A stretch of 64,000 nucleotides of DNA from Pseudomonas sp. R5-89-07 (GCF_003851685.1 NZ_CP027727.1:3968001-4032000); one strand, 5' to 3'; shown: positions 42,757 through 51,000, numbered from the stretch's first letter. Notes: a model not told the origin generated them from the letters alone. Numbers and translations are program-made.

Positions 42757-43968
42757 TCAGCACCCATTCAAGGCCACCTGGGGCCGTTCGCCAGCGAAGA
42801 AAAACGGCCGCAGGCGCACGCCCACGCTATTGCCGATAAACGCTGCCACCAGCCACAGCCAGCCATGCAGGCTGCCCGAGGCGATCCCGCTGAAGTAGGC
42901 GCCGATGTTGCAGCCATAGGCCAGGCGCGAACCATAACCGAGCAACAGACCGCCGATGACCGCCGCGATCAACGAGCGCGCCGGAATCTTCAGGCTCGGT
43001 GCGAAACGCCCGGCCAGGCCTGCGGCCAACAACGCGCCGAGTACAATGCCGATGTCCATGACGCTGGTGATGTCTTCCCAAACCGGCGCGGCCAGGGCCT
43101 TGGCGTTGCCCGGCATTTGCCAGAATGCCCAACTGGCCACGTCCACACCCAGCCCACTCGCCACCTTGGCGCCCCACAGCGCGAACGCGGAAGTAATGCC
43201 CCATGGCCGCCCGGCCAGGGCCAGCGTGGCATAGTTGAGCAAGGCCAGGCCAATCGCGCCCCACACCAGTGGCCAAGGCCCGCGCAGGAAGCGGCGCAGG
43301 CCTTGATGCTCGCTGCTCACGCCGACTTCAAGCTGGCCGTGGCGGCCCTTCTCCAGGCGCACGGTCACCAGCGCAATGATCGCGAACACCGCCAGGCTCA
43401 GAACCAACGCCGGCAGTACGCCGAAGCTTTTGACGATTGAAACGGGCGCAAATGACGGCAAGGCAAACCACCAGTCAACATGATGGGTGGCGATCAACGA
43501 GCCGCAGATAAAGAACAACAAAGTCACCAGCATCCGCGCATTACCGCCGCCCACGGTGAACAGCGTGCCCGACGCACAACCACCGCCCAACTGCATGCCG
43601 ATACCGAAGATAAACGCCCCGAATACCACCGACACCCCCGCCGGCGCCACCAGCCCGACCACCGGCTGGCCGAACAAGGTACCCGCCCCCAGCGCCGGGA
43701 AAAACAGCAACACCGCCACCGCCAGCATCACCATCTGCGCCCGCAACCCGGCGCCACGCCGATCCTTGATAAACACCCGCCAGGCCGAGGTAAAACCAAA
43801 GGCGGCGTGGTACAGCGTCAAGCCCAGGGCGGCGCCGACGATCAACAGCAGAACCTGGCGGATACCCACCGTGTTTTGCAGGAACAGGGCGCCCGCCACC
43901 AGAACGATAAAGGCCACCAGGGGCGCGAGCGGCTTGCGCGCCGGAGTCAGGGATAGGGAGGTGCTCAT
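42757..43968 (-). CDS. YeeE/YedE family transporter, TsuA-like (thiosulfate or sulfur compound uptake)
   Basis: This 403-residue inner-membrane protein has about ten hydrophobic segments. The first half holds the conserved 'GMQLGGGCASGTLFTVGGGN' and the second half 'GYGSRLAYGCNIGAYFSGIA'. These are the two cysteine-bearing pore motifs of YeeE/TsuA, which passes thiosulfate through Cys-lined constrictions. Length and both Cys motifs match the fused, full-length form. It starts at ATG 43966-43968. No TusA-like gene follows it. Together with the SsuA-like and SfnB-like genes 4-6 kb away it adds to the sulfur theme of this region, though they are not in one operon. Confidence 0.85.
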   Translation of the reverse strand: MSTSLSLTPARKPLAPLVAFIVLVAGALFLQNTVGIRQVLLLIVGAALGLTLYHAAFGFTSAWRVFIKDRRGAGLRAQMVMLAVAVLLFFPALGAGTLFGQPVVGLVAPAGVSVVFGAFIFGIGMQLGGGCASGTLFTVGGGNARMLVTLLFFICGSLIATHHVDWWFALPSFAPVSIVKSFGVLPALVLSLAVFAIIALVTVRLEKGRHGQLEVGVSSEHQGLRRFLRGPWPLVWGAIGLALLNYATLALAGRPWGITSAFALWGAKVASGLGVDVASWAFWQMPGNAKALAAPVWEDITSVMDIGIVLGALLAAGLAGRFAPSLKIPARSLIAAVIGGLLLGYGSRLAYGCNIGAYFSGIASGSLHGWLWLVAAFIGNSVGVRLRPFFFAGERPQVALNGC

Positions 43969-44138
43969 GGGGATCTCAATGTGTTTGAAGGTGGCCAGTA
44001 TAAACCCAGCGTGATTGCGACCGACTTAGTCAGTATGTTTGGAGATACCAGACGGCTTAGCCAGCCAAACTCGTGACTCGTGACAGACAACAACCGACCG
44101 TACAGCAGCTAGCGCCCTCTCCCACCAATGAGAACTTT

Positions 44139-44678
44139 TTATCGAGGATTAATCAGCGATCTCAGTACATGGTCTTGCCAGGCACCAGCAATTTTTAGAT
44201 AGGCTCGTGCGTAGCCCTCCCTTTCAAACCCCAAGGACTGCAGAAGGCGCTCGCTTCGCACATTGCTCGGCAAATGGTTGGCCATAATCCGATGCAGGCC
44301 GACTTGCTCAAAGCAGTAACTGTTGGTGATTTGAAGTGTTTTCCTCATCAAACCTCTGCCTTGGGCAACCTCTGCCAATGAAAAGCCGAGGTTGCATGCT
44401 TGAAAAACGCCCCTCACGATATTCGTGTAGTTACACCGCCCCAGAAGCTCTCCACTCTCAGGTTCCAGCAGGAGAAAAAAAACGGACTCCGCGGCTTGCA
44501 TACTTTCAAGCTGCTCCTGGACCCTCGCCCTAGCGCTCTCAACGGTGAAGTACTGCTCATCTCTTAGCGGTTCCCAGCGTTGCAAGTGGCCACGATTCGC
44601 TTTTTCGTAGCGGTTGATCAACTCACAATCGTCACTCGTTAATGCTCGAAGAAAAAATCCTTCCCCTGAGTATTCCAT
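44139..44678 (-). CDS. GNAT family acetyltransferase, RimJ/RimL-like
   Basis: The 179-residue product is a RimJ/RimL-type GNAT. '[29 protein letters not shown]' is the usual start of the ribosomal-protein or small-molecule N-acetyltransferase group, '[22 protein letters not shown]' holds the acetyl-CoA loop (QGRGLM), and '[31 protein letters not shown]' is the family's ending. The ATG 44676-44678 has GGAGG four bases away; an ATG seven codons upstream has no such site. The substrate is unknown. It is the last ordinary chromosomal gene before the island boundary. Confidence 0.85.
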   Translation of the reverse strand: MEYSGEGFFLRALTSDDCELINRYEKANRGHLQRWEPLRDEQYFTVESARARVQEQLESMQAAESVFFLLLEPESGELLGRCNYTNIVRGVFQACNLGFSLAEVAQGRGLMRKTLQITNSYCFEQVGLHRIMANHLPSNVRSERLLQSLGFEREGYARAYLKIAGAWQDHVLRSLINPR

Positions 44679-44781
44679 ACGCCCTCCAAACCCATTCATG
44701 ACTGAGTTTAACGAATCGAAGGCGTAAAGGTGGCATCACGAATTGCGCCATGCATCTAGATGGCTTGGTCAAATCCAAGGC

Positions 44782-44812
44782 AAAAAAAAGCCTGCATCGC
44801 TGCAGGCTTTTC
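44782..44812 (-). terminator. Rho-independent terminator of the (former) tRNA-Asn gene
   Basis: On the minus strand AAAGCCTGCA, loop GCGA, TGCAGGCTTT is followed by a run of eight T (44782-44789). It lies 9 bp behind the CCA end of the tRNA-Asn fragment, as expected for the native terminator of that tRNA. Confidence 0.88.
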
Positions 44813-44818
44813 TCTATC

Positions 44819-44872
44819 TGGCTCCACGACCTGGACTCGAACCAGGGACCCAATGATTAACAGTCATTTGCT
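44819..44872 (-). pseudogene. 3' fragment of a tRNA-Asn(GTT) gene, probable island attachment site
   Basis: The minus strand reads the last 54 bases of a tRNA-Asn. It has the complete anticodon arm with anticodon GTT (loop CTGTTAA), the variable loop, the T arm (CCTGG TTCGAGT CCAGG), the 3' acceptor strand TCGTGGA, the discriminator G and an encoded CCA. Upstream of 44872 the match ends; the D arm and 5' acceptor strand are missing, so this is not a working tRNA. Retention of exactly the 3' half beside the native terminator is what integration of an element into a tRNA 3' end leaves at the distal flank. Confidence 0.85.
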
Positions 44873-45247
44873 AGCTGTTAGGCGCATCGGGGCCACGGCG
44901 AAATGTGGCTAATAGATAGTGTGCTGCATAGCGTGAGCCGCACGAATGCGTCACGTCAGGAAAGTTAGTAGGGTTCGGCCGGCTTGTCAAAGCAGAGGAA
45001 ATCAATGATCTGTAGGAAAGGAGACGGGCATAGTCAGCTACCGGGAAACCCCCAGCGCCAAGAAAGTTAATCGAGTGCGACTTAAGCCAACTCATACTTA
45101 TAAGAAAATTACACACTTCAGGTGCAGCAATCTAGTGCACAATCGTCAATATAGATGACGCCATAAACCGCCCCGGCCACCCCACTTTTTATCATCACTA
45201 AAAATATCACAACCAACAAAAGCAAATACTTTCCCCCGAAAAAACTT
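44873..45247. other. Non-coding stretch at the island edge
   Basis: This 375-bp stretch has no supported gene. It starts abruptly at the tRNA fragment and becomes AT-rich from about 45100. No integrase remnant is recognisable here. It separates the native flank from the displaced toxin/immunity modules. Confidence 0.5.
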
Positions 45248-45601
45248 TCAAAGCTTATATTTATAAATCAAAGCATCTAAATCACCAGCCCTCTCAGGGT
45301 ATTTAACCCCAAGCGCAAGCATAGATTCCTTCATGGCTTCCTTAACCGTCTGAACACTATACGCTCGACAATAAGGGAAAATACCACACATATTCTGATC
45401 TGCCGAGAAAATGTAATGTCCAGAACAGGCATCCGGTTCGTATTCAAACTCCCAGCCCGGGTCACCAGAAAGCCCTTCGCGACGCATAAACATCCTCTGC
45501 AAAAGCCCTTCTAAGTCCCCCTCAGAATATGCACCGACAGCAAACCAAAGGACCCAATACAACAGATCCTCACTATTTCCCGGCAATTCGCCCCACTTCA
45601 T
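45248..45601 (-). CDS. Displaced immunity-like protein (117 aa) of the CDI locus
   Basis: I do not recognise the family of this intact 117-residue protein. It starts 'MKWGELPGNSEDLLYWVLWF', is acidic, and has several aromatic residues and cysteines ('PDACSGHYIFSADQNMCGIF', 'PYCRAYS'). It has the size of a CdiI immunity protein. A GGGAG lies eight bases before the ATG at 45599-45601. The gene overlaps the end of a toxin-like tail (45573-45713), exactly the overlap seen between toxin and immunity genes in this locus. I infer that it is an immunity gene kept after its toxin was displaced. Confidence 0.6.
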   Translation of the reverse strand: MKWGELPGNSEDLLYWVLWFAVGAYSEGDLEGLLQRMFMRREGLSGDPGWEFEYEPDACSGHYIFSADQNMCGIFPYCRAYSVQTVKEAMKESMLALGVKYPERAGDLDALIYKYKL

Positions 45602-45713
45602 TTAACAACTCCCGTTGGGAATGCGGAATGACCTTTACTGCGAGAAGGCTCCATGAACCATCCGCCGCATCAAAGTAGGCTTTTCCGAAGTACTGTGCGT
45701 TAATTTCGCATGA
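45573..45713 (-). pseudogene. Tail of a displaced CdiA-type toxin (module 5)
   Basis: Minus-strand frame 'SCEINAQYFGKAYFDAADG' continues for 46 codons to a TAG at 45573-45575 that lies inside the start of the immunity-like gene. Its 5' side is cut off by the end of module 4 and has no GAK junction or start codon. The overlap with the next gene is the main evidence that it was a toxin C-terminus. The toxin class is not recognisable. Confidence 0.45.
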
Positions 45714-45992
45714 CTAATTTGCGGTAAAATAAACATCAAAAAACAGCGCTAAATCCAGATCCGCCAAAGCGCGCACTTCCTCGGACCAAAGTACTAGACC
45801 GCTATACCCTAACAAAGAAAATCACACACATTTCAAGGTAACTTTAACACCATCCATCTCTTGACTTTTCCCTGGAGATTCACGGTACGGATAAAGATTT
45901 TACGGGCAGTGGTTACTCTTCACCGTCAACCTATTTCCTATTTAAGCTGATTCGCCCCCCGTCAGAGTCCAACCTGACACTCCTTTTGCACC
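45714..45992 (-). pseudogene. Degenerate toxin/immunity module 4
   Basis: The module begins with the GGTGCAAAAG junction (45983-45992), followed by only 16 codons ('GAKGVSGWTLTGGESA') before a TAA at 45942-45944. About 130 bp further on the minus strand a protein tail is readable: 'GYSGLVLWSEEVRALADLD' then 'LALFFDVYFTAN', with stop at 45714-45716. This resembles the end of DUF4279-type immunity proteins, a match that I offer with low certainty. No full frame survives in between. Both toxin and immunity gene are thus dead. Confidence 0.45.
45983..45992 (-). repeat. GGTGCAAAAG toxin-junction repeat, copy 5
   Basis: Exact 10-mer (CTTTTGCACC on the plus strand) at the head of module 4, in frame as Gly-Ala-Lys with the 16 codons that follow. 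Confidence 0.8.
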
Positions 45993-46010
45993 AAAAAATA
46001 AAGAATTTAA

Positions 46011-46220
46011 TTATTTTTTAGTTGCCTGACCGGTTGGTTTCTGCGGCAGATCCGAGGCGCGATTCTGGAATATAGAGCCGTCGTTTCGATGAGAGAAAGA
46101 TCCACCTGACTCTATCCGATCCAAGGTTGGGCCAAGATCAACTGTGCCTTGGAGAACCTGACCAGTTTTTTGATCAACAACCTTGATGCCATCGATGAAG
46201 CGAGTGGTGTCTTTTGCACC
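46011..46220 (-). pseudogene. Displaced RNase (barnase/N1-like) toxin fragment, module 3
   Basis: From the junction 'GAKDTTRFIDGIKVVDQKTG' the frame runs 69 codons to a TAA at 46011-46013. The middle part 'LGPTLDRIESGGSFSHRND' and 'GSIFQNRASDLPQKPTG' matches the start of the guanyl-specific ribonuclease (barnase/RNase N1) fold, where family members read 'I-x-x-G-G-x-F-x-H-x-x-D-G-x-x-F-x-N-R ... LP-x-K-P-x-G-Y-Y'. After KPTG the sequence leaves the family ('QATKK'), so the catalytic Arg and His strands are missing. It lacks a start codon of its own and no barstar-like gene follows. It is an inactive relic. Confidence 0.7.
46211..46220 (-). repeat. GGTGCAAAAG toxin-junction repeat, copy 4
   Basis: Exact 10-mer at the head of module 3. 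Its first base abuts the TAG stop of the preceding immunity remnant. Confidence 0.85.
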
Positions 46221-46433
46221 TACTCAGGAATGATTTGCAACTCACTCCATAGTGGTTTCAGCCCTAGACTTTCCATATAAGTCCCATAGTCGAAAAAGCC
46301 CCTAACCCCAATGTCTTTGTATAAAAACCATGAGGCCTCGCACTCTTGACATACGAACAAGCAAGTGCCGTCAGCTATGATTTTAGCCTTGACAATATCT
46401 CCCTGCTCACACCTTGGTCACAACATATAACAC
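46220..46433 (-). pseudogene. Broken small Cys-rich immunity gene, module 2
   Basis: Read from a GTG at 46431-46433, the frame gives 'VLYVVTK' and then needs a one-base correction near 46414 (AAG-GTGTGAG to AAG-TGTGAG). It continues 'CEQGDIVKAKIIADGTCLFV', 'CQECEASWFLYKDIGVRGFF' and 'DYGTYMESLGLKPLWSELQ' to a TAG at 46220-46222. The Cys-x-x-Cys pattern and length of about 70 residues resemble small immunity proteins found behind CdiA-type toxins. As read it is frameshifted and not made in full. It overlaps the end of the module 2 toxin frame. Confidence 0.6.
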
Positions 46434-46437
46434 TTCT

Positions 46438-46799
46438 CTATTTGACAGGGTAGGCGGTAATGACCTGACAGGTCCCAAGCCGAACAATAATTTTAATACT
46501 CGTTCTCCCGATGTACCGATCGCTCGGCCCATTGGGACAACATATACACCAGGATTACCTATTACAGGACTACCTTTCTTGAGCCATGCTTCATCGACAG
46601 CACCTAAAATCTCTTTTCTGTCCATACTAAAGACGCTATGTGTTGTCTTGGCCGGATTGGGCTCCGCATGCTCTAAAACATGCAAAACTCTGTTTCCTTG
46701 AACCGATCCTTGTCCATAGTCTAGGCCAGCTGGAGTTGTCCAAGTCCGGGTAGCCTTGTCAAACCTTAGCTCTACTGCACCACCTGTCGCTTTTGCACC
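46438..46799 (-). pseudogene. Displaced CdiA C-terminal toxin, frameshifted (module 2)
   Basis: From the junction the frame reads 'GAKATGGAVELRFDKATRTW', then 'TTPAGLDYGQGSVQGNRVLH' and 'VLEHAEPNPAKTTHSVFSMD' and 'YVVPMGRAIGTSGE'. After GSGE-like residues it leaves the family frame. In the adjacent frame the expected ending 'IKIIVRLGTCQVITAYPVK' follows to a TAG at 46438-46440. Loss of one A near 46502 (ancestral GAA-ACG-AGT) explains this. The type is recognisable as a toxin found at FHA/CdiA C-termini, with a BECR-like end (VITAYP). I do not assign its nuclease class. It lacks its own start codon. Confidence 0.72.
46790..46799 (-). repeat. GGTGCAAAAG toxin-junction repeat, copy 3
   Basis: Exact 10-mer at the head of module 2, just 7 bp after the stop codon of the immunity gene at 46806. 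Confidence 0.85.
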
Positions 46800-46805
46800 A
46801 ACAAA

Positions 46806-47204
46806 TCACGAAGCAAATAAACAGCCGTTTTCATCTATCCAAATTACGCCTGGAATTTCATAAAAATACAGCGTGAGTGCTTCGTCACTTTCACTCACAA
46901 CACCTTCCGGCCACTTATCTTTCAAGTAAGACACGATCTGCTTCGCATCCAACCCCCAGTGAGACTCTTCATCATTAATCGAAAATCTGGGGTGCGGATT
47001 ATCCGAAGAAATATAGCAATCCGCATTTGGCGCGACAAATTTTATTTTTCCAGTAACAAGCAGATATTCGACCAATGAAAAAAAAGCATCTTTTTGCTGA
47101 GAGAATGATAGCTCAGGATTCCATGAACCAATGGCACTGAAAAGAGCCGATATCCACAGACCAAATGAATCACGCACTATTTTTTCAACAAACTTAATAT
47201 CCAT
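46806..47204 (-). CDS. Displaced immunity protein, DUF596-like (module 1)
   Basis: This intact 132-residue acidic protein starts 'MDIKFVEKIVRDSFGLWISA' and ends 'LYFYEIPGVIWIDENGCLF'. The helical N-terminal half and the 'WPEGVVSESDEALTLYFYEIPGVIWID' ending resemble DUF596 proteins, several of which are CdiI immunity proteins. The ATG (47202-47204) overlaps the TAA of the module 1 toxin by one base, a typical toxin-immunity coupling. The toxin is frameshifted, while this gene is open from end to end, so it may still protect against siblings or neighbours that use that toxin. Whether it is still expressed from the cdiA transcript is unknown. Confidence 0.7.
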   Translation of the reverse strand: MDIKFVEKIVRDSFGLWISALFSAIGSWNPELSFSQQKDAFFSLVEYLLVTGKIKFVAPNADCYISSDNPHPRFSINDEESHWGLDAKQIVSYLKDKWPEGVVSESDEALTLYFYEIPGVIWIDENGCLFAS

Positions 47205-47591
47205 TATGGATTTCCAATCAGGAATTTTATTTCTGGATTATACGTTGTGCCTGTGGCGGCTTTAGGCACATCAATAGTCCAGGCTGGACCAGTCTGACCA
47301 GATAAAGAGGAAAAATTCCGAAGCGTGAAATTTCCTTCAGGTGTATTAACAACATATATCCCCTTTCCCAGGAATAGTACGAGGAGAAGGCAAGTCTGTC
47401 GAGCCTGTCAATTCCGAAAAATACTGCTTAACTTCCACATCTGTTGCACCAGAAAATATTTTTGCATTTCCTGTGTTTGGAACCTCAATGAGCGAGCGGT
47501 CTCCAATTTGAATACCGCTCCTAGTACTGGAAGAGCTAAACAGCTCCGTTATTTCGGTACTGCGGCTTATGCTTGGAATGCCTTTTGCACC
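47204..47591 (-). pseudogene. Displaced CdiA C-terminal toxin, frameshifted (module 1)
   Basis: The frame starts at the junction 'GAKGIPSISRSTEITELF', continues through 'KQYFSELTGSTDLPSPRTIP' to 'GKG' and then stops early at 47346-47348. In the neighbouring frame the toxin goes on: 'IYVVNTPEGNFTLRNFSSL', 'SGQTGPAWTIDVPKAATG' and 'TTYNPEIKFLIGNP' with TAA at 47204-47206. A G4 run at 47360-47363 where three G would keep frame is the cause. This toxin ending is one seen at CdiA/FHA C-termini in Pseudomonas. There is no start codon, so it was only ever made as part of a CdiA. Confidence 0.78.
47582..47591 (-). repeat. GGTGCAAAAG toxin-junction repeat, copy 2
   Basis: Exact 10-mer at the head of module 1, 6 bp after the stop of the active immunity gene. 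Confidence 0.85.
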
Positions 47592-47597
47592 ATCAAA

Positions 47598-48047
47598 TTA
47601 TCGGAGCAAAAACCTCTCTCTTAGTTTTTCCACAACTCGGCTCATTGCTACAAGCGGGTCGACACCATCCTGAGAGTAAATACTGCACGAAGCCATATCT
47701 TCCGGATAATCAAAGTCCGCATAGACTTCCTGAAGTCTATTTATTTTGTTTTCGTCACTGTCATTCGACGTGTCAATACAAAGTAGAAAAGCCAAACGCC
47801 ACTTTTCAATTTCGGCAAGAAGATTCGTCATCTCCATTTGTCTTGAGACAACCTCAAGAAGTTCTTCATCGCTTAAATATTCGCCTCCAGCAATGATGGC
47901 AACGCGCTCGCTTTCGCAACCATTTAAAAGCTGATTCATGGCAAACTCAAAAATATCTTCTCGTCCTATCCAGCGCTTTCTAAATCCCAAAAAAATGGTT
48001 GACCAACAAGCCAAACCCAAACTAATCAATACACCAAGTGGGGACAT
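47598..48047 (-). CDS. cdiI: CdiI immunity protein, DUF2247-like
   Basis: The 149-residue protein has the pattern of DUF2247. An N-terminal 'LACWSTIFLGFRKRWIGREDIFEFAMNQL' is followed by 'YLSDEELLEVVSRQ', then 'KWRLAFLLCIDTSN' and the conserved 'LQEVYADFDYPEDM'. DUF2247 proteins are known behind CdiA-type toxins. The ATG at 48045-48047 is 10 bp from the cdiA stop, with GGAG in that gap, the normal place for the cognate immunity gene. It should bind and neutralise the 100-residue toxin at the end of this cdiA. The N-terminal 20 residues are hydrophobic but are probably part of the fold. Confidence 0.8.
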   Translation of the reverse strand: MSPLGVLISLGLACWSTIFLGFRKRWIGREDIFEFAMNQLLNGCESERVAIIAGGEYLSDEELLEVVSRQMEMTNLLAEIEKWRLAFLLCIDTSNDSDENKINRLQEVYADFDYPEDMASCSIYSQDGVDPLVAMSRVVEKLRERFLLR

Positions 48048-48057
48048 TACCTTCTCC

Positions 48058-51000
48058 TTATTTTTTCGGAATTTGGTTAGGCAGGCCAGTTACTTGACCA
48101 CCGGGAATAAAGCGCCGATGAGTCACGTTGCCCTCATCAACAATCCATTCAAAAACCCCACCTACTCCGTTATTGCTGCCTTCAATTTGCCTTAACTCTG
48201 ACACCCTAACCACCTCGCCACCTGGTCCTTTGGTTGGTATCTCAAATTTAGCTGCATCACCAGCATAGTTATCAATTATGTCATTAAATCCGTGCTGGCC
48301 ATCAGGAAGTTTATTTGCGCTCCCGACTCTTGGCTTTCCTATGACTGAATTATCAATTGCTTTTGCACCAGCTTTTCGCGCACCAAACAGGATTGCCGCC
48401 CATTTAGAATACCCACCAACCGTTTCGGGCGCCACCTCAATGCCTGCCTCCGCAGCCACGTCACTCGATGCCTCAAACACGTTTTGAGCGATGCCTGCCG
48501 CTAGCACCCTGTTCCGGGAGTTGATGTTCATCAACTCAACCGCTATCAGCATGTTCGACACCTCATCGGGCAGGCGATCATTGGTTCGTACTTGAGAAAT
48601 AAGCTCATGAGTTTTTTCATAACCCGCCGCCCATTCACCGTAAGCATCCCTACATTTCGAGGGATCACTTTCGCAAATGCCATTCAAACGCTTTTCGTTA
48701 GCCTCATTTAAATCGGCATATTTATTTATGACGTTCTGACAGTTATTTTTGGCTTTACAGTTTTTCGCTTCACCGATAAGCGCTTCTATCTCTTTGTGCT
48801 GCAGCTCGTTGTATATAGTTCCTTGCTGAGCTACCCACCCTGCAACCTCTTGGTCTTTAGCACTGCCTCCCAAGCCCGCCGCAACCGTCATACCGATCAA
48901 TTGAGACGTCATGGCCAATAGCCGTTCGTGGGCCTGGCCTGGAAACAGATCGTCACCAAAAGCTTGCACCAGCGCTTTGTTAGCGCCTGCTGCAATAGCA
49001 CCAGAGGCAAAATCTCCGCCTGCGGCCTCTGCGATCAATCCCCCAACGATCGCGTGCACCGCTACTTTTGTCGAAAGTTCCGAGCCAACCAGCTTCGCCC
49101 CCACTTGCTCGTAAATCATTCCCGATAGAAGACTTGCGCTGAGATCAAGAGCCGCCTGACCAACATTTTTGGTGAAACTGCCGCCATTCACGACGGTTTT
49201 AAGTGCCGAAGTGACCGCGAGCTGCCTGCCCAGATCTGCTGCGGTAAATGCTCCGGTCACTCCAAAAAGCTTTGCTATAGGGCCGCTAAGTCCTGCAATC
49301 GCGTAGCTTTTCAAACTGTCGGTAGAGGTCACATCCTTAGCGATATCACCCAAGTTCCCTTTGTTATTGATGGCGCTGGTCGCGGTTTTTACAGCTACTC
49401 CTGTGTACACAGCGCTTGCGGCCAGGCCAGTAGTGGAGGTGGCTGCGACGCCTACAAGTTCAGCGCCCAATCCCCACGTAAAATAAGTGACGATGATGGC
49501 GATCACCAGAGCTGCGCCACCTCCCAAGCTTGAGTTGTTGTATTTGAAGCTCTCGTGAATTTCCTGCACCTTGCGCCAATCCACATCACCACGCTTCTCG
49601 GCCTCTTTAAGCCAAGCCAGTTGCGGATCTGCCTTGACCATCGCATCGATAGCTTCGCTGACTGTCTGCTGATTAACCTGTTTTACGTCGATGTTCAGCC
49701 CTTCAACAGCCTGGATCACAATGCGGCCCTTGGCCGACATCTGAGTCTGCTTGAAGGTCTCGTCGGTGTTACCGGCACCGCTCATGCTGTTCCAGGCGAA
49801 ACTGCTTTTGCTTTTTTCGTGACTTTCTTGGTGAAGATCTTTCATTCCTTCGAAGCTGACACCGCCACCACTGACAATCGTCAGGTCTTCTCCGCTTTCC
49901 AACCTGGCGACCTGATATTTCTGGTCACCCTGGCTCTGAATCGTTAGGTCCCCGTCCGTCTTGATTTGACTACCTCTGTTGCTGACTTTCATCAGCTCAT
50001 CACGTTGGGTTTTCCCCGAGCCGAATCCTCCTCCTCTCTTCATGTCGTAGAGCGAATAATCGCGGTCTTCTGCAGAAAGCAGTCCGAGGTTCTTGGCCGC
50101 GACGAGATAGGCTTCATCACCCGCGCTGATACGACTGGCAATCAACGCCAGGTCTTTACCCGCGCTCAATGTCACATCACTTCCGGCAGTTACACTCGTG
50201 GATATCTGGCTGACGTGGTCTTCCTGGCGCTTGGTGCTGGATGTCTTGGAGTATGAGTGCTGCTCATCAGCGCCTGAGGCCAAGTAGATATCGCCGCCCG
50301 CGCTAATCGACACGTCGCGCTTGGCCTCTATTTCACTGGCAATCGCACTGAAGTCACGCCCGGCAGACACTTTCAGGTCACGCCCGGTCTCAACACTTGA
50401 GCCATTTTGGGTTATTTCCTCGGAGCGATTACGCTTGCCCCCATCCATAGTGTCGTGCTGTTGCGCAGCAATCAGATTGACATCGCGTCCTGCAACGATG
50501 GAGGTGTCTTTACCGCTCTGCAGCACGCCACCGGCACTGGTGACGTCACGACCCGCTCTGATGCTCAGGTCGTTGGCAGCTTCGATGCGGGCTGCGTTGT
50601 CTATGTAATCGGTATGTTTGGCGAAGCCGATGTTGTAACCCGCCCCGGTCACGGTGCGCTCATTGATAACGTCGCCGTTCACTGCCGTCATCGACACATC
50701 ACGACCGGCAATAATCCCACCAGCTTTGTTAACGATATTGTTGCCTGCCAGCAGATCAAGGCGATTGCCCGCTTCGATCAAGCCGCTGTTTATCAAGTCG
50801 TTGCCGGCGGCAGCTGACAGGTCATTGCTCGCACGTAATGTCCCTGCGTTTTCCAGATTCTGACCGGCAATAAGACTGACATCGTGACCTGCGATCAAAG
50901 CTCCGTTGGGGGCTAAGCGATTGTCTGCATGAGCGAGGTAAAGCACCGGGACCAATACTTTTTCGCCATTAACAACATGCTCTTCGAGCCAGACGATATC

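Noticed and set aside
44819..44872. Working tRNA-Asn gene
   Set aside because: The D arm and the 5' acceptor strand are absent upstream of 44872, so no cloverleaf can form.
44873..45116. Minus-strand 81-codon frame at the island edge
   Set aside because: It starts in AT-rich DNA without a ribosome site, runs into the tRNA fragment and shows no protein-like pattern.
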